Below, piece by piece: positions 16,497-25,384 of a stretch of 64,000 bases of DNA; positions within the stretch are counted from its first letter, which is position 1, and each line of letters begins with the position of its first letter. Both the position numbers and the translations under genes were made by a program. This DNA comes from Pigmentiphaga sp. (lineage in GTDB: Bacteria; Pseudomonadota; Gammaproteobacteria; Burkholderiales; Burkholderiaceae_B). The DNA is taken from NCBI GenBank assembly GCA_023228945.1, contig JALOAI010000017.1, forward strand, positions 72,607 to 136,606, written 5' to 3'. Under the pieces are notes generated by a model. It searched no databases and was not told where the DNA came from. It was given only the letters and a program-made list of their open reading frames with translations.

Positions 16497-16778
16497 ATGC
16501 GCTACGGCTTACAACAAACTCGGCGCTTTGCCCGAGCCTACAAAAAATTGCACGACAACGTGGCGGCGGATGTGGATGCCGCTACCGAAGTCGTGGCAGC
16601 GGATCCGACCGTGGGCGAACGCAAGAAAGGCGATCTGGCGGAACTACTGGTCTACAAATTTCGCAGCCAGAACCAGCTTTACCTCTTGGGCTACACGGTT
16701 GATGACGCTGTGCGGTTGGTCTATCTGGAGGCTATTGGTCCGCACGAAACCTTCTACCGCGATCTCAAGCGTTTGTAG
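16497..16778 (+). CDS. RelE/ParE family toxin
   Basis: A 93-residue RelE/ParE-superfamily protein. Typical features are the N-terminal RRFARAYKKLHDNVAADVDAA helix pair, then GERKKGDLAELLVYKF and RSQNQLYLLGYTVDD, ending in IGPHETFYRDLKRL. RelE members cleave mRNA in the ribosome and ParE members poison gyrase; the family alone does not decide which. It forms an operon with the ParD-like antitoxin (gap 11 nt). Confidence 0.85.
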   Translation: MRYGLQQTRRFARAYKKLHDNVAADVDAATEVVAADPTVGERKKGDLAELLVYKFRSQNQLYLLGYTVDDAVRLVYLEAIGPHETFYRDLKRL

Positions 16779-16787
16779 TCGGAAGAG

Positions 16788-16979
16788 TCAGCGCGACTTC
16801 AGCGCCTCGGAGATTTTTTTGTCGGTGTTGTACTGGCTGAGCGCGTAGACCGCCCAGATGGCGGCGGGGATCCAGCCGATCAGGGTGATCTGCAGGATCA
16901 GGCAGATGATGCCGGCAAAGGGGCGACCGATGGTGAAAAACACCAGCCAGGGCAGCAAAAGGGCAACGAGCAAGCGCAT
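16788..16979 (-). CDS. YqaE/Pmp3 family small membrane protein
   Basis: A 63-residue protein with two membrane segments: LLVALLLPWLVFFTI and ICLILQITLIGWIPAAIWAVYAL. The pattern and the polar tail SQYNTDKKISEAL match the YqaE/Pmp3 family of stress-related membrane proteoproteins. GGTGAG lies 5 nt before the ATG at 16979. It is convergent with the toxin gene, 9 nt away, and is probably independent of it. Confidence 0.84.
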   Translation of the reverse strand: MRLLVALLLPWLVFFTIGRPFAGIICLILQITLIGWIPAAIWAVYALSQYNTDKKISEALKSR

Positions 16980-17166
16980 GAAACTCACCCTGTGAGATGA
17001 ACGAGGCCAATTAGTGTAACCGTAGACCAGGCGCAAGCGGCTGGCGGTGAATCGGCGCTATGCTACCCGCTCGCCTTCTCACCGCCCGACGCTCGCCGGC
17101 CGCCGCCCTTGCCGAACGAGCCAACGCCAGGCTGAACATTTCGCACCTCTCTCGCGACCGTCCTTC

Positions 17167-17646
17167 ATGCATCCCCGTGCCCGCCAACTCATCGATCAAC
17201 TGAAGCTCCAGCCCCATCCCGAGGGCGGGCTGTTTGCCGAAGTCTACCGCTCGGCCATACCGGTGAGCCGAGCCGACGGCAGCCAGCGGGCGGCCCTGAC
17301 GACCATTTACTTCCTGCTACCCGAGGGCGCGGTCAGCCAATGGCATCGGGTGGCGGCCGACGAAGTCTGGCATTTCTACGAAGGCGCGCCGCTGCGCCTG
17401 AGCATCGCCGAAGCACCCGGCCACATGGTGCGCCACGAATGGCTGGGCGTGGCGGACGAATGCTGCCGCCCCGTCCGGATTGTTCCAGCCCACGCCTGGC
17501 AGGGGGCGGCCTCCAGCGGCGCCTTTACCCTGGTCGGCTGCACTGTGGCCCCGGGCTTTGATTTTGCGGATTTCGTTCTACTCGACCAGCTCGATACCAC
17601 CGCGCGCCCCACGTTGCCACCCCTGGCCCCCAATCCCGCATTCTGA
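17167..17646 (+). CDS. DUF985 cupin protein
   Basis: A 159-residue single-domain cupin of the DUF985 (YML079-like) family: LIDQLKLQPHPEGGLFAEVYRS at the start, TTIYFLLPEGAVSQWHRVAADEVWHFYEGAPL in the first cupin box, VPAHAWQGAA in the second, and VGCTVAPGFDFADF at the end. The fold is known to bind sugars or nucleotides in some members, but no enzymatic role is established. The ATG at 17167 matches the family start; upstream start codons only extend into low-complexity sequence. Confidence 0.83.
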   Translation: MHPRARQLIDQLKLQPHPEGGLFAEVYRSAIPVSRADGSQRAALTTIYFLLPEGAVSQWHRVAADEVWHFYEGAPLRLSIAEAPGHMVRHEWLGVADECCRPVRIVPAHAWQGAASSGAFTLVGCTVAPGFDFADFVLLDQLDTTARPTLPPLAPNPAF

Positions 17647-17810
17647 GCCGCCGAAAGTTCGAGGTTGTCGGGGCGGATGCGGAAGGCAGGCCAGGAGGCC
17701 GCCGCGGGCACGCCGCCATAGGGTTGCACGGGCGTGAGCGGGGCTGGCGGCCGGGCGGCCGGGCAACGGGAATGGTATGCTGCTTCCCTTTGCCTTTCAG
17801 GAACGTCATC

Positions 17811-18092
17811 ATGACCCAAGCCAGCGCCCGCCATATCCTCGTCTCGACCGAAGCCCAGTGCAACGAACTCAAGGCCGCCATCGAAGGCGGCGCCGATTTC
17901 GCGCAAGTGGCCCGCGAAAACTCCAGCTGCCCCTCCAGCCGCGATGGCGGCAATCTGGGCACCTTCGGCCGTGGCATGATGGTCAAGGAATTCGACGAAG
18001 TCGTCTTCAGCGCGCCCGTGGGCGTGGTGCAAGGCCCCGTTAAAACCCAATTCGGCTATCACCTGGTGGAAGTGACCCACCGCCAGGACTAA
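17811..18092 (+). CDS. ppiC: Peptidyl-prolyl isomerase, parvulin type
   Basis: A 93-residue stand-alone parvulin that isomerises peptidyl-prolyl bonds in the cytoplasm. The signature is complete: SARHILVSTEAQCNELKAAI, then GADFAQVARENSSCPSSRDGGNLGTFGRGMMVKEFDEVVF and VKTQFGYHLVEV. No signal peptide is present. It has the length of E. coli PpiC. Confidence 0.92.
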   Translation: MTQASARHILVSTEAQCNELKAAIEGGADFAQVARENSSCPSSRDGGNLGTFGRGMMVKEFDEVVFSAPVGVVQGPVKTQFGYHLVEVTHRQD

Positions 18093-18136
18093 AGCCAGGC
18101 CGCGCTCGCGGCGCCAGACCGCGCCGCGCAGCCGCC

Positions 18137-18574
18137 TTAGCGGACCGGTACGACTTCGACGGGATCCGAGCCGCGGGAATTATCGAAAGTGAAGACAAAC
18201 GGAATACCGATCAGGCTGCCTTCGAGGGCGGGATCCTTGGGATCCCCGAAGGGCTCGCACTTGGCGTCGAGCCCGGCGCGCAAAGCGGCGTGATCGAGTT
18301 TTTCGTTGCCCGACGAGCGCAGTACGCGCGCAAAACGGAAACGGCCTTCAACATTGAAAGTCAGCAGCGCTACGGTCTCGCCCTTGAATCCGCCGGGGAG
18401 ATCCTGCATGGCTTCTTCGGGGAACGGCACATCGCACTTGACGTCGTGGTTGATAAGCGTGTTGGGATCGACTCCGGTAGCCAAACCTTCCGGCCCCAGT
18501 GCCTGCGCCTGCGCCGGCGCCACGGCGGCCATGCCCAACAGGACCCCTGCCAACAGTGTAAGGGCGGACTTCAT
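18137..18574 (-). CDS. Exported protein with TonB C-terminal-like domain
   Basis: A 145-residue protein with a clear signal peptide (SALTLLAGVLLGMAAVAPAQAQA). The mature part has the order VPFPEEAMQDLPGGFKGETVALLTFNVEGRFRFARVLRSSGNEKLDHAALRA, the pattern of a TonB C-terminal domain (partners the peptidoglycan side of TonB systems). There is no membrane anchor or proline-rich linker, so this is not a complete TonB. The start at 18574 is used because GGAG lies upstream. Its function is unknown. Confidence 0.7.
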   Translation of the reverse strand: MKSALTLLAGVLLGMAAVAPAQAQALGPEGLATGVDPNTLINHDVKCDVPFPEEAMQDLPGGFKGETVALLTFNVEGRFRFARVLRSSGNEKLDHAALRAGLDAKCEPFGDPKDPALEGSLIGIPFVFTFDNSRGSDPVEVVPVR

Positions 18575-18716
18575 CGAGTCAGTGCTCCGCATCGATACAA
18601 TCCCTAAGTATAGACAACTCTGCCCGAATCATCGCGCGCGTCGGCGCCAAGCTGGTATAAGATCCTGGATGGCGGCCAGATTGTCGCAGCCGTCCCACAC
18701 TCGCAAGGAATCCGTG

Positions 18717-19142
18717 ATGCAACGCCCCGCACTGCTAGCCGTGCTGGCCGCCAGTCTGATGACCGCCTGCAGTTCCCTCCCCGGCTCCGAGGGCTATCCA
18801 AGCCTGGAATCTTCGCATTGGCAGCTCACCAGCGTCTCGGGCCGCACCCTCGAACTCCCGGCATCCCCGTCCATCGAGTTGCGCTTCCTCGACAGCCGCG
18901 TGCATTTTCATGGCTGCAACGCGCTCTCGGGCCGCTACACCCAGGACGGCAATACGCTACAGGTGCCCAAGGGCTTCGTGGGCACGCGCATGAGCTGCAA
19001 CGACGAGCTCATGGCCATCGATGCCGCCGCCACCGCCCTCTTTGAAACCGGGGTCAAGTATCAGTTGCAAGGCGATCGCCTTACCCTTCAGCACGATACC
19101 GAGCGCTGGACCTTCCAGCGCGCTCCCGAGGAAAAAAATTGA
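18717..19142 (+). CDS. META-domain lipoprotein (HslJ-like)
   Basis: A 141-residue lipoprotein: the signal peptide ends at the lipobox LMTAC with Cys18. The rest is a META domain (SHWQLTSVSGRTLELPASPSIELRFLDSRVHFHGCNALSGRYTQDGN, FVGTRMSCNDELMAIDAAATALFETGVKYQLQGDRLTL). HslJ-type proteins are heat-shock or drug-resistance linked in other bacteria; here only the family is supported. AAGGA precedes the ATG at 18717 by 8 nt. Confidence 0.85.
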   Translation: MQRPALLAVLAASLMTACSSLPGSEGYPSLESSHWQLTSVSGRTLELPASPSIELRFLDSRVHFHGCNALSGRYTQDGNTLQVPKGFVGTRMSCNDELMAIDAAATALFETGVKYQLQGDRLTLQHDTERWTFQRAPEEKN

Positions 19143-19173
19143 TTCGCCGAGCGCGCCTGTCTGGTGGTGCGCT

Positions 19174-19380
19174 TTAATCGGCGTCGGGCAGCGGCGGCTC
19201 GATACGGAAGAACTTGCAACCCCGATCCAGCAACGCGGCCACGTCATGCTCAGACACTTCGGCATCGGTCCCCATCAGGCGGGCTTCGCCATGTTCACGA
19301 ATATGCAGAACGCAGTACGGATCGTTGTCCATCGAGTACCAGTAATATCCCGGGGCCAGATTGTGCAGTCGGGCAGTCAT
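19174..19380 (-). CDS. Small hypothetical protein
   Basis: A 68-residue protein (begins MTARLHNLAPGYYWYSMD) with no family I recognise. AAGGAG lies 8 nt before the ATG at 19380, supporting that start over a GTG nine bases upstream. It is soluble and slightly acidic, with mixed alpha/beta character. It is convergent with the META lipoprotein gene and divergent from the BON-domain gene. Confidence 0.6.
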   Translation of the reverse strand: MTARLHNLAPGYYWYSMDNDPYCVLHIREHGEARLMGTDAEVSEHDVAALLDRGCKFFRIEPPLPDAD

Positions 19381-19460
19381 GACGTCCACTCCTTGATCAA
19401 GTCAGCCCGCATTATCGCGCAGTCGGGATCTCCCCGGCTCCACCACGGAACCCTCCGATC

Positions 19461-19769
19461 ATGATGTTCAAGCTTTCCCGCCTGCGCCTGGCGCTGGCGA
19501 GCCTGGCGCTGGCGGTTCTCGCCGCCTGCGGCAGTACCGACGATAATCGCGGCGTCGCCAACTACGCCGACGACGCGGGCATCACCGCCCGCGTGCGCCT
19601 GGCCCTGGTTCAGCACCCGATATGGCGCCAGGCCGATCTGCAGGTCAGCACGCAATCGGGCGTCGTCCGCCTTACGGGGCAGGCGCCCGACGACCTCGAT
19701 CCCAAACAACTGAACGGCCTGGTGGCGGCGGTCGATGGCGTACTGGGCGTGACCAACGACGTGCGCTGA
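19461..19769 (+). CDS. BON-domain lipoprotein
   Basis: A 102-residue lipoprotein. The signal peptide ends with the lipobox LAAC, and the mature part is one BON domain (DDAGITARVRLALVQHPIWRQADLQVSTQSGVVRLTGQAP, LNGLVAAVDGVLGVTNDVR). BON domains bind phospholipid or act in envelope stability (OsmY/DolP type). Its stop codon abuts that of dnaJ with no gap (convergent). Confidence 0.85.
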   Translation: MMFKLSRLRLALASLALAVLAACGSTDDNRGVANYADDAGITARVRLALVQHPIWRQADLQVSTQSGVVRLTGQAPDDLDPKQLNGLVAAVDGVLGVTNDVR

Positions 19770-20885
<1,116 letters not shown>

Positions 20886-21093
20886 GGATTGATGTCGGTT
20901 GATGCGGCGGGTTGCTTACAGTCAAAGCGACCGCCAGGGGCCGCCGGCCTCGCCGCCCGCGCCACGCCCGTGACGAAACGACGATGCCTGCCGGCATGGC
21001 TGCCTGGGAGGCGGCCACGCGGGCAGGCGTTGGCGCGAATCGGAAGAAACGCCGCGCGCCGGTGCACCAGGGCCCCGGCGCACGACCTGACGC

Positions 21094-23028
21094 TTAGTTG
21101 TCGCGCTTGACTTCCTTGAAGTCGGCGTCGACCACATCGTCGTCGTTGGCCTTGCCACCCGCGGCACCGCCCGGAGCGGCGCCGCCGGCGTCGCCTTGCT
21201 GCGCCTGCATGTCGGCGTACATCTTCTCGCCAAGCTTCTGCGAAGCAGACGTCAGGGCCTGGACCTTGGCGTCGATGGCGTCCTTGTCGCCGTCCTTCAG
21301 CACGGCTTCGACCTCCTGGATCGCGGCTTCGATGGCCTCCTTATCGGCGGCGTCGAGCTTGTCGCCGTATTCGGCCAGCGATTTGCGCGTGGCGTGCACC
21401 AGGGCGTCGGCCTGATTGCGGGCCTGGGCGGTTTCGGCCACCTTGCGGTCTTCCTCGGCATTGGCCTCGGCGTCGGCCACCATGCGCTGGACTTCGTCCT
21501 CGGTGAGGCCGGAGTTCGCCTTGATGGTGATCTTGTTCTCCTTGCCGGTGCCTTTATCCTTGGCCGACACGTGCAGGATGCCGTTGGCGTCGATGTCGAA
21601 CGTGACTTCGATCTGCGGCATGCCGCGCTGCGCGGGCGGGATCCCTTCGAGGTTGAATTCGCCCAGCATCTTGTTGCCGGCGGCGATCTCGCGCTCGCCC
21701 TGGAAGACCTTGATGGTCACCGCTGGCTGGTTGTCGTCGGCGGTGGAAAACACCTGCGAGAACCGGGTGGGGATGGTGGTGTTCTTCTGGATCATCTTGG
21801 TCATCACACCGCCGAGGGTTTCGATGCCCAGGGACAGCGGGGTGACGTCGAGCAGCAGGACGTCCTTGCGGTCGCCCGACAGCACCGAACCCTGCACCGC
21901 GGCGCCAGCCGCCACCGCCTCATCGGGGTTGACGTCTTTGCGCGGCTCGCGGCCGAAGAACTCCTTGACCTTCTCTTGCACCTTGGGCATGCGGGTCTGG
22001 CCGCCGACCAAAATCACGTCGTCGATTTCGGACACCTTGATGCCGGCATCCTTGATGGCGATGCGGCAGGGCTCCATGGTGCGCTCGATGAGGTCTTCGA
22101 CCAGGGCTTCGAGCTTGGCGCGGGTGATTTTCACGCTGAGGTGCTTGGGACCGGAGGCATCCGCCGTAATGTACGGCAGGTTGATTTCGGTCTGCTGGCT
22201 GGACGACAGCTCGATCTTGGCCTTTTCAGCGGCTTCCTTCAGGCGCTGCAGGGCAAGCACGTCTTTGCTGAGGTCGACGCCCTGATCCTTTTTGAATTCG
22301 CCGATGATGTAATCGATGACGCGCTGGTCGAAGTCTTCGCCGCCCAGGAAGGTATCGCCGTTGGTGGACAGCACCTCGAACTGCTTCTCGCCATCGACGT
22401 CGGCGATCTCGATGATGGACACGTCGAAGGTACCGCCGCCGAGGTCATACACCGCGATCCGGCGATCACCCTTCTCGCCCTTGTCGAGGCCGAAGGCCAG
22501 CGCCGCCGCCGTGGGCTCGTTGATGATGCGCTTGACTTCAAGGCCGGCGATGCGGCCGGCATCCTTGGTGGCCTGGCGCTGGCTGTCGTTGAAGTAGGCC
22601 GGCACCGTGATCACGGCCTCGGTGACTTCCTCGCCGAGATAGTCTTCGGCGGTTTTCTTCATCTTGCGCAGCACTTCGGCCGACACCTGGGGCGGCGCGA
22701 GCTTCTTGCCGCGCGCCTCGACCCAGGCGTCGCCGTTGTCGGCCTTAACGATGGCGTAAGGCATCAGCTCGATGTCTTTCTGTACCGCTTTTTCGTCGAA
22801 GCGGCGGCCGATCAGGCGCTTGACGGCATACAGCGTGTTGGTGGGGTTGGTCACCGCCTGGCGCTTGGCCGGCGCGCCCACCAGGATCTCGCCGTCTTCC
22901 ATGTAGGCGATGATCGAAGGCGTGGTGCGCGTGCCTTCGGCGTTTTCGATGATCTTGACCTGATCGCCTTCCAGCACCGCCACGCAGCTGTTGGTGGTGC
23001 CGAGGTCAATCCCGATGATTTTTCCCAT
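21094..23028 (-). CDS. dnaK: Chaperone DnaK (Hsp70)
   Basis: Hsp70 of the DnaK-DnaJ-GrpE system. The 644-residue protein has the ATPase start GKIIGIDLGTTNSCVAVLEG, VYDLGGGTFDVSIIEI and VILVGGQTRMPKVQ motifs, the substrate domain from about residue 390, and a Gly/Ala-rich lid ending in DDDVVDADFKEV. A sigma-32 promoter at 23071-23098 lies about 43 nt upstream, in addition to read-through from grpE. Confidence 0.99.
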   Translation of the reverse strand: MGKIIGIDLGTTNSCVAVLEGDQVKIIENAEGTRTTPSIIAYMEDGEILVGAPAKRQAVTNPTNTLYAVKRLIGRRFDEKAVQKDIELMPYAIVKADNGDAWVEARGKKLAPPQVSAEVLRKMKKTAEDYLGEEVTEAVITVPAYFNDSQRQATKDAGRIAGLEVKRIINEPTAAALAFGLDKGEKGDRRIAVYDLGGGTFDVSIIEIADVDGEKQFEVLSTNGDTFLGGEDFDQRVIDYIIGEFKKDQGVDLSKDVLALQRLKEAAEKAKIELSSSQQTEINLPYITADASGPKHLSVKITRAKLEALVEDLIERTMEPCRIAIKDAGIKVSEIDDVILVGGQTRMPKVQEKVKEFFGREPRKDVNPDEAVAAGAAVQGSVLSGDRKDVLLLDVTPLSLGIETLGGVMTKMIQKNTTIPTRFSQVFSTADDNQPAVTIKVFQGEREIAAGNKMLGEFNLEGIPPAQRGMPQIEVTFDIDANGILHVSAKDKGTGKENKITIKANSGLTEDEVQRMVADAEANAEEDRKVAETAQARNQADALVHATRKSLAEYGDKLDAADKEAIEAAIQEVEAVLKDGDKDAIDAKVQALTSASQKLGEKMYADMQAQQGDAGGAAPGGAAGGKANDDDVVDADFKEVKRDN

Positions 23029-23070
23029 GATGTGTTATTCCTGAAAGAGATTGAAGATTGGATGCTCCGA

Positions 23071-23098
23071 ATCTGGGGATCGTCGCGGGGTTTTCAAG
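23071..23098 (-). promoter_or_regulatory. Sigma-32 heat-shock promoter of dnaK
   Basis: On the minus strand CTTGAAA, 13 bp, CCCCAGAT. The consensus is CTTGAAA-N11-16-CCCCATNT. The -35 overlaps the grpE stop codon. Confidence 0.8.
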
Positions 23099-23660
23099 CA
23101 GCCACGGTAACGAGCGCCGGCCGCAAGACCCGATCGGCGATGAGGTAGCCTTTTTGCAGCACTTGCACCACGGTGTTGGCGGGTTGGTCGCATGGCACGG
23201 TGGAGATGGCCTGGTGCTGGTGCGGATCGAAGCGGTCGCCGACGGCGGGCGCGATCTCGGCCAGGCGATGGCGCTCGAAGGCCGTGATGAGCTGGCGTAG
23301 CGTGGTTTCGACGCCGGCGCGCCAAGCTTCGGTGGTCTGGTCGGGCTGGGCCAGGGCGGCCTCGAGGCTGTCCTTGACCGGCACCAGGCTTTCGGCGAAG
23401 GACTCGATGCCGAATTTGCGCGCCTTGGCGATTTCTTCCTGGGTGCGGCGGCGCGTGTTTTCGACCTCGGCGGCGGCGCGCAGCATCTGCTCCTGCATCT
23501 CCGCGTTTTCTTGCTTCAGGAGATCCAAGCTGGCCTGCAAAGCCTCCAGCGGATCGAGCCCGACCTCGCCGCCGCCCGGCTCCTGGCCCGCCGCGGACGG
23601 CTCGATACGGTCGTCGTCCTGGGGGGAATTGTCCTGGGATTGATCATGTTGCGCCGCCAT
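23094..23660 (-). CDS. grpE: Nucleotide exchange factor GrpE
   Basis: GrpE releases ADP from DnaK. The 188-residue protein has an acidic, disordered start, a long coiled coil (LLKQENAEMQEQMLRAAAEVENTRRRTQEEIAKARKFGIESFAESLVPVKDSLEAAL), and the C-terminal beta domain (VGDRFDPHQHQAISTVP, TVVQVLQKGYLIADRVLRPALVTVA). AAGGAGG lies 7 nt before the ATG at 23660. dnaK follows after 65 nt. Confidence 0.96.
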   Translation of the reverse strand: MAAQHDQSQDNSPQDDDRIEPSAAGQEPGGGEVGLDPLEALQASLDLLKQENAEMQEQMLRAAAEVENTRRRTQEEIAKARKFGIESFAESLVPVKDSLEAALAQPDQTTEAWRAGVETTLRQLITAFERHRLAEIAPAVGDRFDPHQHQAISTVPCDQPANTVVQVLQKGYLIADRVLRPALVTVAA

Positions 23661-23716
23661 CGGCAACCTCCTTGTTTGAATGCGGTCTGCGTGCCCTTCG
23701 GCACATACGGTGCCGT

Positions 23717-23744
23717 ACATGGGGATGGAAGCAAGCGATTCAAG
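23717..23744 (-). promoter_or_regulatory. Sigma-32 heat-shock promoter of grpE
   Basis: On the minus strand CTTGAAT, 13 bp, CCCCATGT, nearly the full sigma-32 consensus. It lies 57 nt upstream of the grpE ATG. With repeat E2 it fills the 378-nt gap between grpE and the small acidic gene. Confidence 0.85.
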
Positions 23745-23840
23745 GGTTCTTTTTGCGTTCCCGAGGCAAAAATCCCCTTTGGGGGCAGCGCCGCCGCCTC
23801 TCAAAAATCAGAACCGCCGCGCAATGGCGGCGGCTCCGTC

Positions 23841-24041
23841 GTGAAGAACTCCGGCCTCCCGGCCGGAGCTGCTCCGTCATCCTCCTGGGGCCCCTCCGGC
23901 TCCAGGGAACGACGGCCTCGCTGCCCCCCTGCGGGATAAGCCCGGACACCGGTCAGTCCCTGCGGACTGGCGGTGCCTGGCGCACCCGAGCGGCATGCTG
24001 GCCGCGAGGCGGACCGGGACTTGCGCTTTGGCCCGGGGTCA
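23841..24041 (-). ncRNA. HEARO/omega-RNA-like element E2 (with an internal insertion)
   Basis: Minus strand: begins at the stop codon (TGA) of the small acidic gene, continues CCCCGGGCCAAAGCGCAAG, and ends with a CTCCGGCC/GGCCGGAG stem and TTCTTCAC. About 95 extra bases with their own hairpin (GTCAGTCC/GGACTGGC) interrupt the element compared with E3 and E5. Confidence 0.45.
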
Positions 24042-24278
24042 AGGCGTGGGCTCGGGATGGTCGGGATCGTCGAGCGCCGGAGGATCACTGGCGGGAAAAG
24101 TGTCTTCGAGGGCATCATCGAGCATCTTTTCGATTTCGTCTTCATCGGCGACATGATGCGGCGCCGCCGGCGCGGACGGCCCGCCGGCAGGCAGCGGATC
24201 GCTGGCCGGGAAGGTTTCCTCCAGGGCGCGATCCCGACGTTGCGTGTCGGGATCGGCCGGCTTTCGGGGTTGATTCAT
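24039..24278 (-). CDS. Small acidic protein with duplicated ETFPASDP motif
   Basis: A 79-residue very acidic, proline-rich protein with two copies of one motif: ALEETFPASDPL near residue 18 and ALEDTFPASDPPA near residue 55. It looks disordered and has no signal or membrane segment. Its ATG overlaps the hemH stop (ATGA), so it is translationally coupled to hemH. The ETFPASDP motif occurs in small uncharacterised proteobacterial proteins as far as I recall; no function is known to me. Confidence 0.72.
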   Translation of the reverse strand: MNQPRKPADPDTQRRDRALEETFPASDPLPAGGPSAPAAPHHVADEDEIEKMLDDALEDTFPASDPPALDDPDHPEPTP

Positions 24279-25381
24279 GCTTCACCTCCGGGGGTGCGGG
24301 CGAGGCGGGTTTCCCAGCCCTGCAGATGACGTTCGAGCATTGATGATAACGCGCCTATCCAGGCCGGGTCGTCGTTGAGCGCCGGAACGTGCCGCAACGC
24401 CTCGCCTCCCGCCGCCGTAAACGCCCGCTCGTTCTCCTGGGCGATCTCTTCCAGCGTCTCCAGGCAATCGGCGGTGAAGCCGGGGCAAACCACGTCGAGC
24501 GTCTTGATCCCCTGCGCGGCCAGGGCCACCACGGTGGGCTCGGTATAGGGTTGCAGCCATTCGGCGGCGCCGAAACGGCTCTGGAATGTCACCACATACT
24601 GCTCGGGCGCCAGATGCAGGGCCTCGGCCAGCAGTCTGCCGGTTTGCATGCATTCGGCGAAATAGGGTTCGCCCAGCTCCACCGAGCGTTTGGGCAGGCC
24701 ATGAAAGCTCATGATGAGCTTCTGGCCCCGCCCCTGCCGGGACCAGGCTTCGCGCACGCGGTGCGCCACGGCCGCGATGTAGCCGCGGTCGTCGTAGAAG
24801 CGCTGAATGAAGCGGAGTTCGGGCTGGTCTCGCAAGCGCCCGGCGTAAGCGGCGACACAATCGACCACCGTCGCGGTGGTGCTGGCGGAATACTGCGGGT
24901 ACTGCGGCGCCACCAGAATGCGGCGACAACCGGCCTCCCGCAATTGGCGGATACCCGCCGCCACGCCGGGCTCGCCATAGCGCATCGCCAGCGCGACCGT
25001 GACATCGTGGCCCCGGGCGGCCAGCTCGGCCTGCACGGCGTCGGCCTGGCGGCGGCTATGCACCAGCAACGGCGATCCCTCCGACATCCAGATGCCGGCA
25101 TACTTGGCCCGCAGACGGCGCGGTCGCAAGGGTAGCACCGCGCCGTGCAAAATGGGCATCCAGAGCGCGCGCGGCAACTCGACCACACGAGGGTCGGCCA
25201 GGAACTCCGCGAGAAAACGGCGGATCGCCGGCGCATCCGGCGCCGAGGGCGTGCCGAGATTGACCAACAACACGCCAGCCCGGCCGCCGCCCGGCACGGG
25301 TGGTGTCTGGAAGGGATCAGAGGGAGGGGGATCGGACAGGAACCGGCCCGGTCCGAGGAACCGCTGCAGAAATGCCGCCAT
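24275..25381 (-). CDS. hemH: Ferrochelatase
   Basis: HemH inserts Fe2+ into protoporphyrin IX, the last step of heme synthesis. The 368-residue protein has GVLLVNLGTPSAPDAPAIRRFL near residue 36, the catalytic region LIMSFHGLPKRSVELGEPYFAEC (His), TFQSRFGAAEWLQPYTEP, and VVCPGFTADCLETLEEI. It lies between hrcA (3-nt gap) and the small acidic gene (4-nt overlap). Confidence 0.96.
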   Translation of the reverse strand: MAAFLQRFLGPGRFLSDPPPSDPFQTPPVPGGGRAGVLLVNLGTPSAPDAPAIRRFLAEFLADPRVVELPRALWMPILHGAVLPLRPRRLRAKYAGIWMSEGSPLLVHSRRQADAVQAELAARGHDVTVALAMRYGEPGVAAGIRQLREAGCRRILVAPQYPQYSASTTATVVDCVAAYAGRLRDQPELRFIQRFYDDRGYIAAVAHRVREAWSRQGRGQKLIMSFHGLPKRSVELGEPYFAECMQTGRLLAEALHLAPEQYVVTFQSRFGAAEWLQPYTEPTVVALAAQGIKTLDVVCPGFTADCLETLEEIAQENERAFTAAGGEALRHVPALNDDPAWIGALSSMLERHLQGWETRLARTPGGEA

Positions 25382-25384
25382 GGA

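Noticed and set aside
21196..23148. A 650-codon plus-strand open frame across dnaK
   Set aside because: It is the mirror frame of dnaK caused by GC-rich third positions; it has His/Leu/Gly-rich composition and no family features.
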